In this document: in pieces, positions 27,344 to 35,654 of the stretch
Layout: each line of letters begins with the position of its first letter
Numbering within the stretch: the first letter of the stretch is position 1
Source of the DNA: Peribacillus simplex
Lineage (GTDB): Bacteria > Bacillota > Bacilli > Bacillales > DSM-1321
Direction of reading: 5' to 3'
DNA: 64,000 bases
Assembly: GCF_030123325.1 (NCBI RefSeq)
Contig: NZ_CP126106.1
Location: forward strand, 4,802,001 to 4,866,000
Notes under the pieces: model-generated
Database searches by the model: none
Told to the model about the DNA's origin: nothing
What the model saw: only the letters and a program-made list of their open reading frames with translations
Position numbers and translations under genes: made by a program

Positions 27344-28219
27344 TTATTGTTTTTCAAACATTTTATTTTTTAAAAAATCCATAAAAACAGATTTAGTTTT
27401 ACCTTTTAAATAGATAAAGTCTATACTAATATTCGTTTTTACGGGAGGAGTCATTTCCACTCTAAATAACTCTTCATTTTCTATTTCCTTCCTTACACAA
27501 TGCTCAGGTAAAAAGCTAATGCCTAGACCTTGTAATACTAAATTTTTAGCCGTTTCCATATTGTCAACTTCTACATATATATTCGGATTTACACCATTAC
27601 TTTGAAATAGACGATGAATGATAAGCCAATCGATAGATCCATAATCAAAAAAGATTAGAGGCTGTTTACTTACATCCTCTACTGTTACTCTTTCTTCTTT
27701 TAAAAAAGGATGATTTGAAGGGACAACAAGGCTAATTGGATCATTATAAAGACGAATTGATTCTACTTGGGGATGGGTTTCTGTTCGTATAATGCCAAAG
27801 TCAACCTCTTTATTAATGACCTTGTGTAAAATATCTTTAGAATGTCCTGTTATAATTTTGATTCTAACATCCTTGAACTTAGATTTAAAAGCAGGCAAAA
27901 TATCAGGTAGAATGTTGTTGGAAATGGACAAAGCACTCCCAAGTACTAGCTCAAAAGGAACAGTTACTTGTTGTAATCCGTACTTTGCTTCCTGATAAGA
28001 TTGAAGAATTTTTTGTGCGTGTGGAAAGAAATATTCTCCCTTTTCAGTTAAAGAAATTTTATTTCCGTTTCGATGAAAAAGCTTTAAATCAATTTCACGT
28101 TCAAGGGATTGAATACGTGCTGTTACAGAAGGTTGAGTTAAATAAAGAGCCTCGGCTGCTTTATTGAAACTACCTAGTTGACAAACATAAATGAAGGCTT
28201 CAATATTTTCAATATTCAT
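27344..28219 (-). CDS. LysR-family transcriptional regulator
   Basis: A 291-residue LysR protein: N-terminal winged helix (MNIENIEAFIYVCQLGSFNK, LYLTQPSVTARIQSLERE), then an effector domain with typical GSALSISNNILPDILPAF and GLGISFLPEHCV segments. AGGAG precedes the ATG. It lies 38 bases downstream of an Asp/Glu racemase gene and is probably cotranscribed with it, so the racemase or a linked amino-acid pathway is the likely target. No ligand can be read from the sequence. Confidence 0.92.
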   Translation of the reverse strand: MNIENIEAFIYVCQLGSFNKAAEALYLTQPSVTARIQSLEREIDLKLFHRNGNKISLTEKGEYFFPHAQKILQSYQEAKYGLQQVTVPFELVLGSALSISNNILPDILPAFKSKFKDVRIKIITGHSKDILHKVINKEVDFGIIRTETHPQVESIRLYNDPISLVVPSNHPFLKEERVTVEDVSKQPLIFFDYGSIDWLIIHRLFQSNGVNPNIYVEVDNMETAKNLVLQGLGISFLPEHCVRKEIENEELFRVEMTPPVKTNISIDFIYLKGKTKSVFMDFLKNKMFEKQ

Positions 28220-28257
28220 ATTTACTGCTCCTAATTTTAGTTCACCATTTATCTAAT

Positions 28258-28962
28258 TTACCCAATTGCTTTAGCTGATTCTGTCTCAGTAGCTGTTTTA
28301 ATTGCCGATTTGGCTAAAATTGCTGTTGGGTCAATCATACAAATATTTTGGGATGATTTAAGTACAAGAGGGATTTCTGTACAACCTGCTATTATAGCTT
28401 CTGCCCCTCTTTTTATTAATTTATCAGCTACTCTTGAAAGGTATAAACGACCTTTTTCCAAATCACTCCCTTTAATAGCATATATTCCTTCCATCACTTC
28501 CTCTTGCATTTGCTTATCAGGCTCTATTGCATGAATATCGTAGAATTGACAGCTTTGTTGGTACAGTTTTGTGTTTATTGTTCCATCAGTGGCCAACAAA
28601 CCTACTCTCCTCATATTATTTACGTGTAAAAAGCGAGCTGTTTCTAAAGGCATATGTAGAATCGGGATACTAACGGATTCTTTTATTGATTGAAAGTAAA
28701 AGTGAGCAGTATTGCAAGCCATTACCAGAAAATCCGCACCAGCATTTTCTAGCCTTTGTGCCGATTGTACAATAAAAGGAGTCGGATCTGTACCCTTTCC
28801 CAAAATAGCTGTTGTACGATCAGGTATTTGTGAATAATTGTCCACGATAATATGGATATGATCCTGGTCTTTCTTTGCAGGTGTATAAGAAATTATTTTA
28901 TTCATTAAATCAACAGTTGCTAATGGTCCCATTCCACCAATAATCCCAACTACTTTTTTCAT
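28258..28962 (-). CDS. Aspartate/glutamate racemase family protein
   Basis: A 234-residue Asp/Glu racemase with N-terminal VVGIIGGMGPLATVD and both catalytic cysteines, in MACNTAHF (about 81) and AGCTEIPLVL (about 193). It differs clearly from the racemase at 1160-1852 (GGMGP here, GGMSW there), so the two are separate subtypes; this one looks more like true aspartate racemase (RacD). I place the start at the ATG at 28962; a GTG twelve bases upstream is also open and the ribosome site is weak. It heads a two-gene unit with the LysR regulator. Confidence 0.88.
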   Translation of the reverse strand: MKKVVGIIGGMGPLATVDLMNKIISYTPAKKDQDHIHIIVDNYSQIPDRTTAILGKGTDPTPFIVQSAQRLENAGADFLVMACNTAHFYFQSIKESVSIPILHMPLETARFLHVNNMRRVGLLATDGTINTKLYQQSCQFYDIHAIEPDKQMQEEVMEGIYAIKGSDLEKGRLYLSRVADKLIKRGAEAIIAGCTEIPLVLKSSQNICMIDPTAILAKSAIKTATETESAKAIG

Positions 28963-29199
28963 GTTCTTCACCACTTATATTTAAAATTTTATAATATAGT
29001 TTTTTTAATACTTAGCTTCATTATAATTTTTATACGAAGTGATGAATTATAGAAATAATCTATACACTTATAGAAACAATAAATTGAACTTTACTAATGA
29101 TGAAGCGTCCATTGAAACATTTCCCCTCAAATTCTCGAAGGACTTCTTACAGACCATTAAGTGGCCCTCCTTAAGTCCATCATAACTGTTCCCTGTACT

Positions 29200-29518
29200 T
29201 GAACCATCCTGCCCCTTTTAATTCCATAAGGCTGTTTTCGCATACTTTGCTGCTATTTACCAAGTAAAGCGGTGTGGTTGATTTCCCCTCCAGATGCTCG
29301 CTTTCCGCAGGGCGGGCGGTGAGCCTCCTCGGCGTAAACGCCTGTGGGGTCTCACCTGTTCCCGCTGCTCCCGCAGGAGTCTCGCACTTGCGCTCCAATC
29401 AACCTTAAATCGTTTCGTTTTAAAAACAACAATCTTTACGAAAACAGCCTTCCATAAAGAAAGAACTGCCTTAAAAGGCAGTTCCGGTTTTTAGCTAACG
29501 CAGCCGTTAGTGAAGAAA
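29200..29518 (-). repeat. HTR interrupted by a MITE
   Basis: The left half (accatcctgccccttttaattccataa) ends at 29229 and the right half resumes at 29450 (ttccataaagaaagaactgcc, then the hairpin AACTGCC-TTAAAA-GGCAGTT and gctaacgcagccgttagtgaa). Joining the halves and removing one copy of TTCCATAA restores a normal HTR. Confidence 0.9.
29230..29449 (+). mobile_element. GGCT-MITE, copy A
   Basis: A 220-bp non-coding element with perfect 11-bp ends GGCTGTTTTCG and CGAAAACAGCC, flanked by the 8-bp direct repeat TTCCATAA (29222-29229 and 29450-29457). The middle has an imperfect GC-rich inverted repeat around GGTGAG and CTCACC. It carries no transposase. End sequence and 8-bp duplication recall the ISL3 family. 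Confidence 0.9.
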
Positions 29519-29632
29519 GACTTTATTTCTCGACTTTCACTCTCAACAATGGGGCGAGAATATCAGGTCCGTGCTACTTTTATCTTTGCTTTTCCCCATT
29601 CTTCTGATGTAATGATGCTGCTTAACGTATCA

Positions 29633-30895
29633 TCAAAATGTTGGTGGCACCTGCCGAATGCTTGACTGTTCGGTTTGTGCTTTCCATTCTCCCTGACGGA
29701 ATTCTTTTTCCCACTTCGAAACAACAATACAAGCGAGAACATGTCCAGGAGTATTACAAGCAGTACGTGCCATATCCAGCACACGGTCAATTCCTGCAAT
29801 AATTGCGACGCCTTCTGCAGGAAGCCCTACTGCTGAGGCGGTAGCCAAAAGGACAACTAGCGAACCGGATGGAACAGCGGCAATTCCTTTTGAGGTTGCA
29901 ACAAGAACTCCCATTACAATCAACTGTTGGCCAAAATCCATCGGGATGCCATATGCTTGTGCCAAGAAAATAGAGCAAACAGAAAGGTACAATGTCGAAC
30001 CATCACAATTCAGTGATAGCCCAGAAGGAATAACGAATGAAACAACGCGTTTCGAACAACCGTATGCTTCCATTCGTTCCATTAACTGAGGCAGAATGGT
30101 TTCCGTACTTGTTGTTGAAAAAGCGATAAGGAACAAATCCCATACCATTCGAAACACTTTAAAGTAAGAAATCTTCAAGATCCAGCCAATTATTGGGAAT
30201 AGAACAAAAATAACTATAGCAAGCCCAAGATACACAACCCCAATCAACTTTGTCATAGGGATTAAAAGGGCAATGCCATACTGACCTACAGAGGCTGCCA
30301 TGAGAGCGAGTACACCAATCGGTGCCGTTACCATGACCATTTGTGTCAGTTTAAACATGATATTTGCAACTGATTCCATAAACTTCATTGCCGGCTCTGA
30401 CTTTTTGCCAATTGCTCCAGCAGCTGCCCCAAATAAAATGGCGAAGAATATAACAGCTAATAAATCACTTTTTGCCATCGCATCAACAATGTTGCTTGGA
30501 ATGATATTAACAAGCATCGTTTTAAAATCGACAACTTTGGTAACGCTTTCATTCAATTGTGTGATATCCTTTTGAGCAAGATGGGACAAATTGAGCCCGG
30601 CACCAGGCTTTAAAATGTTAACAAGTATAAGACCTAAACCTAGAATCAGAGTGGTAATAAATTCAAACCAAATAATTGTTTTAAGTCCTAATGAACCCAT
30701 TTTTTTCATGTTCCCGTCGCCTGCTGACCCAATGACGATAGTGGTGAAAACAATAGGCACAACAATCATTTTAATAAGATGAATAAAAGCGTCGCCAATT
30801 GGTCTTAAGGATTGGCCAAGTACAGGAAAAAAATGTCCGATAAGTGCTCCAATAAACAGTGCTATTAATACTTGAAAAGCAAAAAACTTTTTCAT
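29633..30895 (-). CDS. Dicarboxylate/amino acid:cation symporter (DAACS, GltP/DctA type)
   Basis: A 420-residue symporter of the glutamate/aspartate/C4-dicarboxylate family. Features include KMIVVPIVFTTIVIG, the serine-rich hairpin region FSTTSTETILPQL, the NMDGT-equivalent SLNCDGSTLYLSVCSIFLAQ, TSKGIAAVPSGSLVVLLAT and GIDRVLDMARTACNTPGHVLA. The canonical motif is altered from NMDGT to NCDGS, so substrate preference may differ from GltP. GGGAGG precedes the ATG. A perfect 25-bp palindrome lies about 185 bases upstream. Glutamate or aspartate uptake would fit the nearby racemase. Confidence 0.9.
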   Translation of the reverse strand: MKKFFAFQVLIALFIGALIGHFFPVLGQSLRPIGDAFIHLIKMIVVPIVFTTIVIGSAGDGNMKKMGSLGLKTIIWFEFITTLILGLGLILVNILKPGAGLNLSHLAQKDITQLNESVTKVVDFKTMLVNIIPSNIVDAMAKSDLLAVIFFAILFGAAAGAIGKKSEPAMKFMESVANIMFKLTQMVMVTAPIGVLALMAASVGQYGIALLIPMTKLIGVVYLGLAIVIFVLFPIIGWILKISYFKVFRMVWDLFLIAFSTTSTETILPQLMERMEAYGCSKRVVSFVIPSGLSLNCDGSTLYLSVCSIFLAQAYGIPMDFGQQLIVMGVLVATSKGIAAVPSGSLVVLLATASAVGLPAEGVAIIAGIDRVLDMARTACNTPGHVLACIVVSKWEKEFRQGEWKAQTEQSSIRQVPPTF

Positions 30896-31230
30896 GTGTT
30901 GTCCTCCCTGAACGAAAGATTAATAGCCTCATCACACAATAAATAGATCATTCCATTCTCATTTGACTATGAAATGAGAAAGAAGAAATGGCCTTTAAAA
31001 ATTGATTCTACATTTCCATAGACAACCTCCCATTTAAAAAATATTTGTAAATATACCAAAAACTGTATCACTTTTTCGTAATTCAGTAAAATACTGAATT
31101 ACTATAAGGTTATAAGAATTAATTATTAATCCCGTTTACGTCTTTTATTGTTCCTTAATCAGCTAACTCACCAGTTAGTTTAGGTGATCCACAATGGTAC
31201 ATTTCTATTGCAGAATATATCTTAAACATG
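30896..31230. other. Upstream region of the symporter gene
   Basis: AT-rich promoter region holding the palindrome at 31078-31102. No gene is seen. Confidence 0.5.
31078..31102. promoter_or_regulatory. 25-bp perfect palindrome, candidate operator
   Basis: GTAATTCAGTA and TACTGAATTAC are perfect 11-bp arms around AAA. It lies upstream of the minus-strand symporter gene; there is no T tract, so a protein-binding site is likelier than a terminator. Confidence 0.6.
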
Positions 31231-31262
31231 TATAACCCCGTCCTAAAATTAGGACAGGGTTA
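31231..31262 (-). terminator. Intrinsic terminator
   Basis: CCCGTCCTAA and TTAGGACAGGG form a hairpin around AA about 100 bases after the VOC gene stop. T residues are sparse on both sides. Confidence 0.5.
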
Positions 31263-31360
31263 GCATAAAGCCGTTTAATTGTTGATAAAGACACTTCACC
31301 CATCTTAAAACAAACCAATAAAGTCGTTTAGAACTAGGTTACAGCTATTTCTACATAAAG

Positions 31361-31744
31361 TTACTGCTGCGATATCTGTATAAGGTTGCCGCATGTATCG
31401 TCGAAGACAGCTATTGTGACTTCGCCCATTTTTGTCGGCTCCATAGTAAACTTCACGCCGTTTTCCAATAATCGTTTGTACTCTTCATGAATATCTGCAA
31501 CGCCGAACATTGTTGCCGGGATGCCCTCGGCAAATATCTTCTTTTGATACTCCTGTGCGGCAGGATGCTCATTCGGTTCGAGTAAAAGCTCGGTACCGTC
31601 ATGAGCTTCGGGAGAAACAAGCGTTATCCACCTGAATTTCCCCATGGGAACGTCATGCTTTTTTACAAATCCCAGCTTTTCTGAGTAAAATTCCAGTGCC
31701 TTATCTTGATCTTGTACGAATATGCTGGTAACAATGATTTTCAT
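31361..31744 (-). CDS. VOC-family (glyoxalase-like) protein
   Basis: A 127-residue single-unit vicinal-oxygen-chelate protein (MKIIVTSIFVQDQDKALEFY, LGFVKKHDVPMGKFRWITL, VAVFDDTCGNLIQI-like end). Members act as metal-dependent dioxygenases, isomerases or binding proteins. The ATG at 31744 follows AAAGGAGG; an upstream in-frame ATG lies before that site. It lies 110 bases downstream of an ArsR-type regulator in the same direction, a pairing common in Bacillaceae, so it is the likely regulated gene. The reaction is unknown. Confidence 0.85.
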   Translation of the reverse strand: MKIIVTSIFVQDQDKALEFYSEKLGFVKKHDVPMGKFRWITLVSPEAHDGTELLLEPNEHPAAQEYQKKIFAEGIPATMFGVADIHEEYKRLLENGVKFTMEPTKMGEVTIAVFDDTCGNLIQISQQ

Positions 31745-31854
31745 ATTGTTTTGCCTCCTTTGATATTTGTGACGCATGGTGTTGTGCTAATAATCTGGCT
31801 GCAAGCAAAACGGGCCCACACATTTGTCAGAAGTCTTGTTCCGATTTTATAAAA

Positions 31855-32133
31855 TTACTCTATCCATCCTTTTAGCAAATTTTTAAGTGGTTCGTTGTTG
31901 AATATAACTACTCGATACTTTCCCTTCCGTTTTGATTTTACGAGCCCAGCATCTTCCAATACAGAAAGATGTTTAGCTATCGCTTGCCGCGAAATGGAAA
32001 TGTCGTGCTTCATAATGAGACGTACCGTAAGTTCATACAACGTCAGCTCGTTGCGTTCGGATAGTTCGTCTAATATAAGCCGCCGAGTCGAGTCTCCAAG
32101 TGCCTTGAATATTGCGTCTTTGTCCCAATTCAT
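31855..32133 (-). CDS. ArsR-family regulator, apparently leaderless
   Basis: A 92-residue winged-helix repressor (IFKALGDSTRRLILDELSER, ISISRQAIAKHLSVLEDAGLV, KGKYRVVIFNNEPL). No metal-binding cysteines are seen, so it is of the SdpR-like, non-metal type. I place the start at 32133 although no ribosome site precedes it: TATACT ends only 6 bases upstream and is matched by TTGACA, so transcription should begin at or next to the ATG. A longer frame reaching 32256 would cross that promoter. The operator-like repeat inside the promoter implies autorepression. Confidence 0.8.
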   Translation of the reverse strand: MNWDKDAIFKALGDSTRRLILDELSERNELTLYELTVRLIMKHDISISRQAIAKHLSVLEDAGLVKSKRKGKYRVVIFNNEPLKNLLKGWIE

Positions 32134-32139
32134 ATATCG

Positions 32140-32169
32140 AGTATAAGCAACTCTACGGTTGCTTGTCAA
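32140..32169 (-). promoter_or_regulatory. Promoter with embedded operator for the ArsR gene
   Basis: Minus strand: TTGACA (32169-32164), an 18-base spacer, TATACT (32145-32140). Most of the spacer is the perfect inverted repeat AAGCAAC-CGTAGA-GTTGCTT (32145-32164), so a bound dimer would occlude the polymerase. Confidence 0.75.
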
Positions 32170-32302
32170 GAACAGGAAACTGTATGGTTGCATGATAAAG
32201 GCACCCTTATCATGCACATAATTGTAGTTTGTTCCATTATAGAAATATAATTTCAAAAAAGTGCATGAATCCTCATTGGATCATCACACTAGTTAAATTT
32301 AT

Positions 32303-32381
32303 AAGCACCTGCCCCGTTAATTCCATAAGAAAAAGGCTGCCGCAGCAACCCTTGTTATTGAAGTAGAGCACCTGTTAGTTA
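32303..32381 (-). repeat. HTR, full copy
   Basis: Left end cacctgccccgttaattccat, hairpin GGTTGCTGCGGCAGCC with T tract on the minus strand, right end gaagtagagcacctgttag. It terminates the acetyltransferase gene (stop at 32386). Confidence 0.8.
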
Positions 32382-32385
32382 ATAT

Positions 32386-32874
32386 TTAAATATGAAAGGA
32401 TTGCATCAAACATTCTTCATCATCTATCATTTTCTTTTTTTCTTCAAAATCTATATTTAGCGCACTAAAAATCTTTCTCCAAAATATAACGGCAGGAATG
32501 TTCTTGGCTAATTCAACAACAAAGTAGCTACCCTTTTTTTGTTTGAACAATTCCTTTACTAATGCAATGGCAATACCCTTTCTTCTATATTTTTTCAAAA
32601 TAAAAATATCATTAATGCTGTAATCATATTCCTTATTTAAAAACGGCCTTTCCAAGAGTAATAAAAACCCTACAATTGTCTTATCTTTTTTCAAAAAATA
32701 TGGTGTTACCCCTTCCATCTTCCAAATCAATTCAAATGAATCAAACTCAAACGCACCATCTGATGATAGGTCTAAACCCTCGGTATACTCCGAAAGGTCA
32801 TGTAAATAAAGGGAATATAAATTCTTAAGAATATGCCTTTCATCTGAGGAAATTTGATTTAATGAAACATTCAT
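32386..32874 (-). CDS. GNAT family N-acetyltransferase
   Basis: A 162-residue GNAT protein with an acetyl-CoA loop NDIFILKKYRRKGIAIALVKEL (R-R-K-G-I-A pattern) and a conserved GVTPYFLKKDKTIVGFLLLLERP segment. The C-terminal half (NIPAVIFWRKIFSALNIDF) fits the family. GAGGT is 7 bases before the ATG at 32874, so I prefer this start over one 27 bases upstream. It stands alone between two HTR copies, so it is probably monocistronic. Substrate unknown. Confidence 0.82.
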   Translation of the reverse strand: MNVSLNQISSDERHILKNLYSLYLHDLSEYTEGLDLSSDGAFEFDSFELIWKMEGVTPYFLKKDKTIVGFLLLLERPFLNKEYDYSINDIFILKKYRRKGIAIALVKELFKQKKGSYFVVELAKNIPAVIFWRKIFSALNIDFEEKKKMIDDEECLMQSFHI

Positions 32875-32940
32875 TGTTATACCTCTTTTACAATTAATCA
32901 ACTCTCTTAATTATTTCGGCATAAACTTTCATTTGTCCTT

Positions 32941-33010
32941 CATGAACTAACCTGCCCTGATGCATAAAGAAAAAAAGCTGCCTTAAAGACAGCTCCGATC
33001 TTTACTAACT
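32941..33010 (-). repeat. HTR, full copy
   Basis: gaactaacctgccctgatgc, hairpin AGCTGTC-TTTAA-GGCAGCT followed by a long T tract on the minus strand, and a degenerate right end. It lies 40 bases after the FAH-family gene stop. Confidence 0.75.
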
Positions 33011-33047
33011 ATTTAGCATTCGTGGTTATTAAGAATTCTGGCACATC

Positions 33048-33845
33048 TTACTGAACGTCATTAGTCAATCGACCGATGTTCTCGACTTCAACAACGACCT
33101 CATCCCCCGACTTGATTGGGCAGCTGCCAGATGGTGAACCCGTAGCCAAAATGTCACCGGGCTCCAGTGTCATTACCTGTGAAAGCCAGCTGATTAGAAA
33201 CGGGATGCTTAGAGACATTTCATTGGTATTTCCGTCTTGGACAACGCGGCCGTTTAAAGTGGTCACAATCCGCAAATTAGTCGGATCTACCCCGGTAACG
33301 ATGCACGGTCCCAAAGGTCCGAATGTATCAAATCCTTTGCCCCGCGTAAACTGTGGATCTTTTTTTGTAAGATCTCTTGCTGTGACGTCATTGAATATCG
33401 TGCAACCGAACACATAATCAAGCGCATCTTCTTCTTTGATGTTTTTTCCGCGCTTTCCAATCACCAAGGCTACTTCCCCTTCAAGTTCCACTTGGTTGGA
33501 TAGCTCGTTTGGAGGAAGGATAATTTTCTCCTTGTCTGCAATAAGCGAAGATAATGGCTTCAAGAAGAGAAATGGCTCTACAAGGTTCGCCTCTCCCCCT
33601 GTTTCCTTTGCATGACCTGCATATGTCCAGCCGAAATTAACAACTTTCGAAGGTTTTACAGGTTCCAGAATTTTTACGTCACTATATTTCAGCTCTACCC
33701 CGTCATACTTTATTTCCTTGTTGACAAGTTCAGCAAAACTGCTGGATAGTTGTAATATCATCTCATCCTCAACAATACCGTAATGTATATTGCCCTGTTG
33801 ATTCTGATAGCGAACTATTTTTTGTGTTTTTTGTAGCACATGCAT
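33048..33845 (-). CDS. Fumarylacetoacetate hydrolase family protein
   Basis: A 265-residue FAH-superfamily enzyme; members cleave C-C bonds in acylpyruvates or decarboxylate ketoacids with Mg2+. The metal-binding acidic residues lie in QVELEGEVALVIGKRGKNI and in CTIFNDVTARDLT; GKGFDTFGPLGPCIV and GDILATGSPSG are further family signatures. AAAGGAG precedes the ATG. It stands alone with no aromatic-degradation neighbours, so an acylpyruvase or oxaloacetate decarboxylase-like housekeeping role is as likely as a catabolic one. Confidence 0.9.
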   Translation of the reverse strand: MHVLQKTQKIVRYQNQQGNIHYGIVEDEMILQLSSSFAELVNKEIKYDGVELKYSDVKILEPVKPSKVVNFGWTYAGHAKETGGEANLVEPFLFLKPLSSLIADKEKIILPPNELSNQVELEGEVALVIGKRGKNIKEEDALDYVFGCTIFNDVTARDLTKKDPQFTRGKGFDTFGPLGPCIVTGVDPTNLRIVTTLNGRVVQDGNTNEMSLSIPFLISWLSQVMTLEPGDILATGSPSGSCPIKSGDEVVVEVENIGRLTNDVQ

Positions 33846-34326
33846 TATGAAAAAACTCCTTTGATGATAAAGATTACCTCAGATAAAATAAAATCCGGTT
33901 CTCCTATACTATAACATGCCTGTTCTTTTACGTGAAAAAAGAGCTCTCGTCGCAACTCCATCTTCTACTAAACCGGCCTTTAGTCAATAAGATTGTATTT
34001 TATGGAACCTACAATTTATTTATAATTTTATCTGTGTATTGCCTTATATAGGCTGCAATAAATTTTCCGATTGGCAGCCCTAGTAATACATTCCCCATGA
34101 AATGTTCACTTAATTTCATGCATACAATTGCACCTATTACATTCAAAATCTTGGTGCTTATTGATTATCTCAAAAAATGAAAACTTTTGTACTGGTAATT
34201 CGTCCCTTATCCAGCTAACCTGCCTCGTTAGTGCCATAAGAAAAAGGCTGCCTCAGCAACCTTCCTTGTTTGAAGTAAACCCTGATCATTCGCCCCTGTA
34301 ATGAGACCATAAAAGTATTCGTGCTT
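33846..34326. other. Intergenic with repeat copies and a small frame
   Basis: Holds the FAH promoter, a decayed HTR (about 33935-33980), a full HTR (34210-34288) and, on the minus strand at 34009-34119, a 36-codon frame (MKLSEHFMGNVLLGLPIGKF, then IAAYIRQY and so on) without a ribosome site. The last may be the end of a lost membrane protein gene. Confidence 0.4.
34210..34288 (-). repeat. HTR, full copy
   Basis: ccagctaacctgcctcgttag, hairpin GGTTGCTGAGGCAGCC with T tract on the minus strand, right end tgtttgaagtaaaccctgat. It lies just after the DUF4272 gene stop. Confidence 0.75.
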
Positions 34327-34968
34327 TTATGTATCTGTACTTATTTCTTCCCATTCTTGATCCATATAATTTACTAGCCAATTAAGAGTGTAGTGTCTTT
34401 CATATACAACGCCTTCATTTAGAGATGATGGAACTTCCAAATGATTTATTTGGGCTTCCCTTACCGCCCAATGTGCTCTATAAATAAAATCATGGCTATC
34501 CAATATATCACTGGTTGGTTTTATAGAGGATTTATCAAACAACTCTTGTTTAGAATGAAGAAAAACCGTCTCAAAAACATATTCAGCATTACATGTATCG
34601 GCTGGAGCCTCTATATCGGATATTAGATTTACAGACCAAAGCAGGAGCCAAATACATTCCAACTTCCAAGAGTACTGGATCAGCTCGTTCTGGTTCAGAT
34701 GTTTTTTCATTAAAAACTTTTTTTCTTCTTCTGTGAATAATTCATTAGCATTATATCTTTCAATAAACTCCTCAATTTTTTCTGGCGGAGCCTCCAAAGC
34801 TTTCGCTGAGACTATCGCTAATGAAATAATTCTGTTAATGATCTCTTCTTTTGTTCTAAGCGAAACTTCTTCTTCATTTTCCGTTAAGGGCAAATGTTTA
34901 TTTATTGGTACCTTTAGGGTCTTTAATATTTTTTCGGATCTTTTTTTTCTATGTTTCGAACTTCTCAT
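34327..34968 (-). CDS. DUF4272 family protein
   Basis: A 213-residue soluble protein that I match to DUF4272 from its pattern: a basic N-terminus (MRSSKHRKKRSEKIL), an early EVSLRTKEEIINRIISLAIV helix, the central WKLECIWLLLWSVNLI and the C-terminal DFIYRAHWAVREAQI and VYERHYTLNWLVNY. Function is unknown; family members are often found near toxin-immunity or stress genes. GAGGTG precedes the ATG at 34968; an ATG 63 bases upstream lies before that site. Confidence 0.75.
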   Translation of the reverse strand: MRSSKHRKKRSEKILKTLKVPINKHLPLTENEEEVSLRTKEEIINRIISLAIVSAKALEAPPEKIEEFIERYNANELFTEEEKKFLMKKHLNQNELIQYSWKLECIWLLLWSVNLISDIEAPADTCNAEYVFETVFLHSKQELFDKSSIKPTSDILDSHDFIYRAHWAVREAQINHLEVPSSLNEGVVYERHYTLNWLVNYMDQEWEEISTDT

Positions 34969-35059
34969 TCCGCACCTCACTATTAGGTAAATCCCGTTAA
35001 CTTTAAAACTGCGATTAGAAAAACTTTCCATACACCATCTTTTAATATACCATTAATCT

Positions 35060-35146
35060 CAACTTTCCTGAGACTTTAGTTGCATAAAAAAAGGCTGCCT
35101 TATGACAGCCCATTTGTAAAGCTAACGCACCCGCTAGTTCAAGAAG
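35060..35146 (-). repeat. HTR, full copy
   Basis: gactttagttgcataaaaaa, hairpin GGCTGTC-ATAA-GGCAGCC with a long T tract on the minus strand, and right end gctaacgcacccgctagttc. Confidence 0.75.
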
Positions 35147-35255
35147 GAATAATCGTCTAGACCTCCCCTTTAGGATATCCACTTTTATTCCCCCATTAAA
35201 TAAAAATAGTGCCAACTTCCCTAAAGAAATCAGCACTTCGTTTATGCACTATCCG

Positions 35256-35465
35256 TTATCGTGCAGCTTTAGGCGGTTGGCACACGTCACATTTACGTTG
35301 TTTATTATTTTTAAACTTCGTAAACGTTTTTTCAAAATTGCTACCACATGTACATTTAAATAGTAACTTTTGAGAAAAACCGTGATATTCCGTCGTTAGC
35401 AACTTACTTTCCGAATTGTTCTCAACAAATTCTTTAATTTTGCCAATCGTCCATTGTTTATTCAA
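35256..35465 (-). CDS. Small zinc-ribbon protein
   Basis: A 69-residue protein with a CxC...CxxC zinc-binding set (FKCTCGSNFEKTFTKFKNN, RKCDVC) after a conserved lead WTIGKIKEFVENNSESKLL, TTEYHGFSQKL. This module normally sits at one end of phage or homing-endonuclease-type proteins in Bacillus; here it stands alone. I choose the TTG at 35465 because GGAGGTG is exactly 7 bases before it, whereas an ATG at 35567 has no site. A nucleic-acid-binding role is inferred. It may be a relic of a larger mobile gene or a true small protein. Confidence 0.65.
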   Translation of the reverse strand: MNKQWTIGKIKEFVENNSESKLLTTEYHGFSQKLLFKCTCGSNFEKTFTKFKNNKQRKCDVCQPPKAAR

Positions 35466-35589
35466 TCTCTTACACCTCCATATTTTATCGCTATGCGGAG
35501 GCTTTACTTGGCATCCGTCCAAAAACAGTAATAATCGTAAGTTATTCATTATAGCATGCGCTTGCACTCAATAATACAGATTGATGTAT

Positions 35590-35652
35590 CTTCTTAAACT
35601 AACCTGCCCCATTTGTTGCAAAAAGAAAAAGCTTCACCAACTCACCTTATTG
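35590..35652 (-). repeat. HTR, degenerate copy
   Basis: Left end taaactaacctgccccattt is clear; the hairpin is reduced (aaaaagcttcaccaactcac). It ends at the HAD gene stop. Confidence 0.6.
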
Positions 35653-35654
35653 CC

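Noticed and set aside
29180..29398. Frames that include TPQAFTPRRLTARPAESEHLEGK
   Set aside because: The same peptide appears at 40393-40620, 43075-43299 and partly at 54532-54867; it is the translation of the MITE, not a protein family.
35042..35236. A 64-codon minus-strand frame
   Set aside because: Covers an HTR copy and has no ribosome site or resemblance to a known protein.
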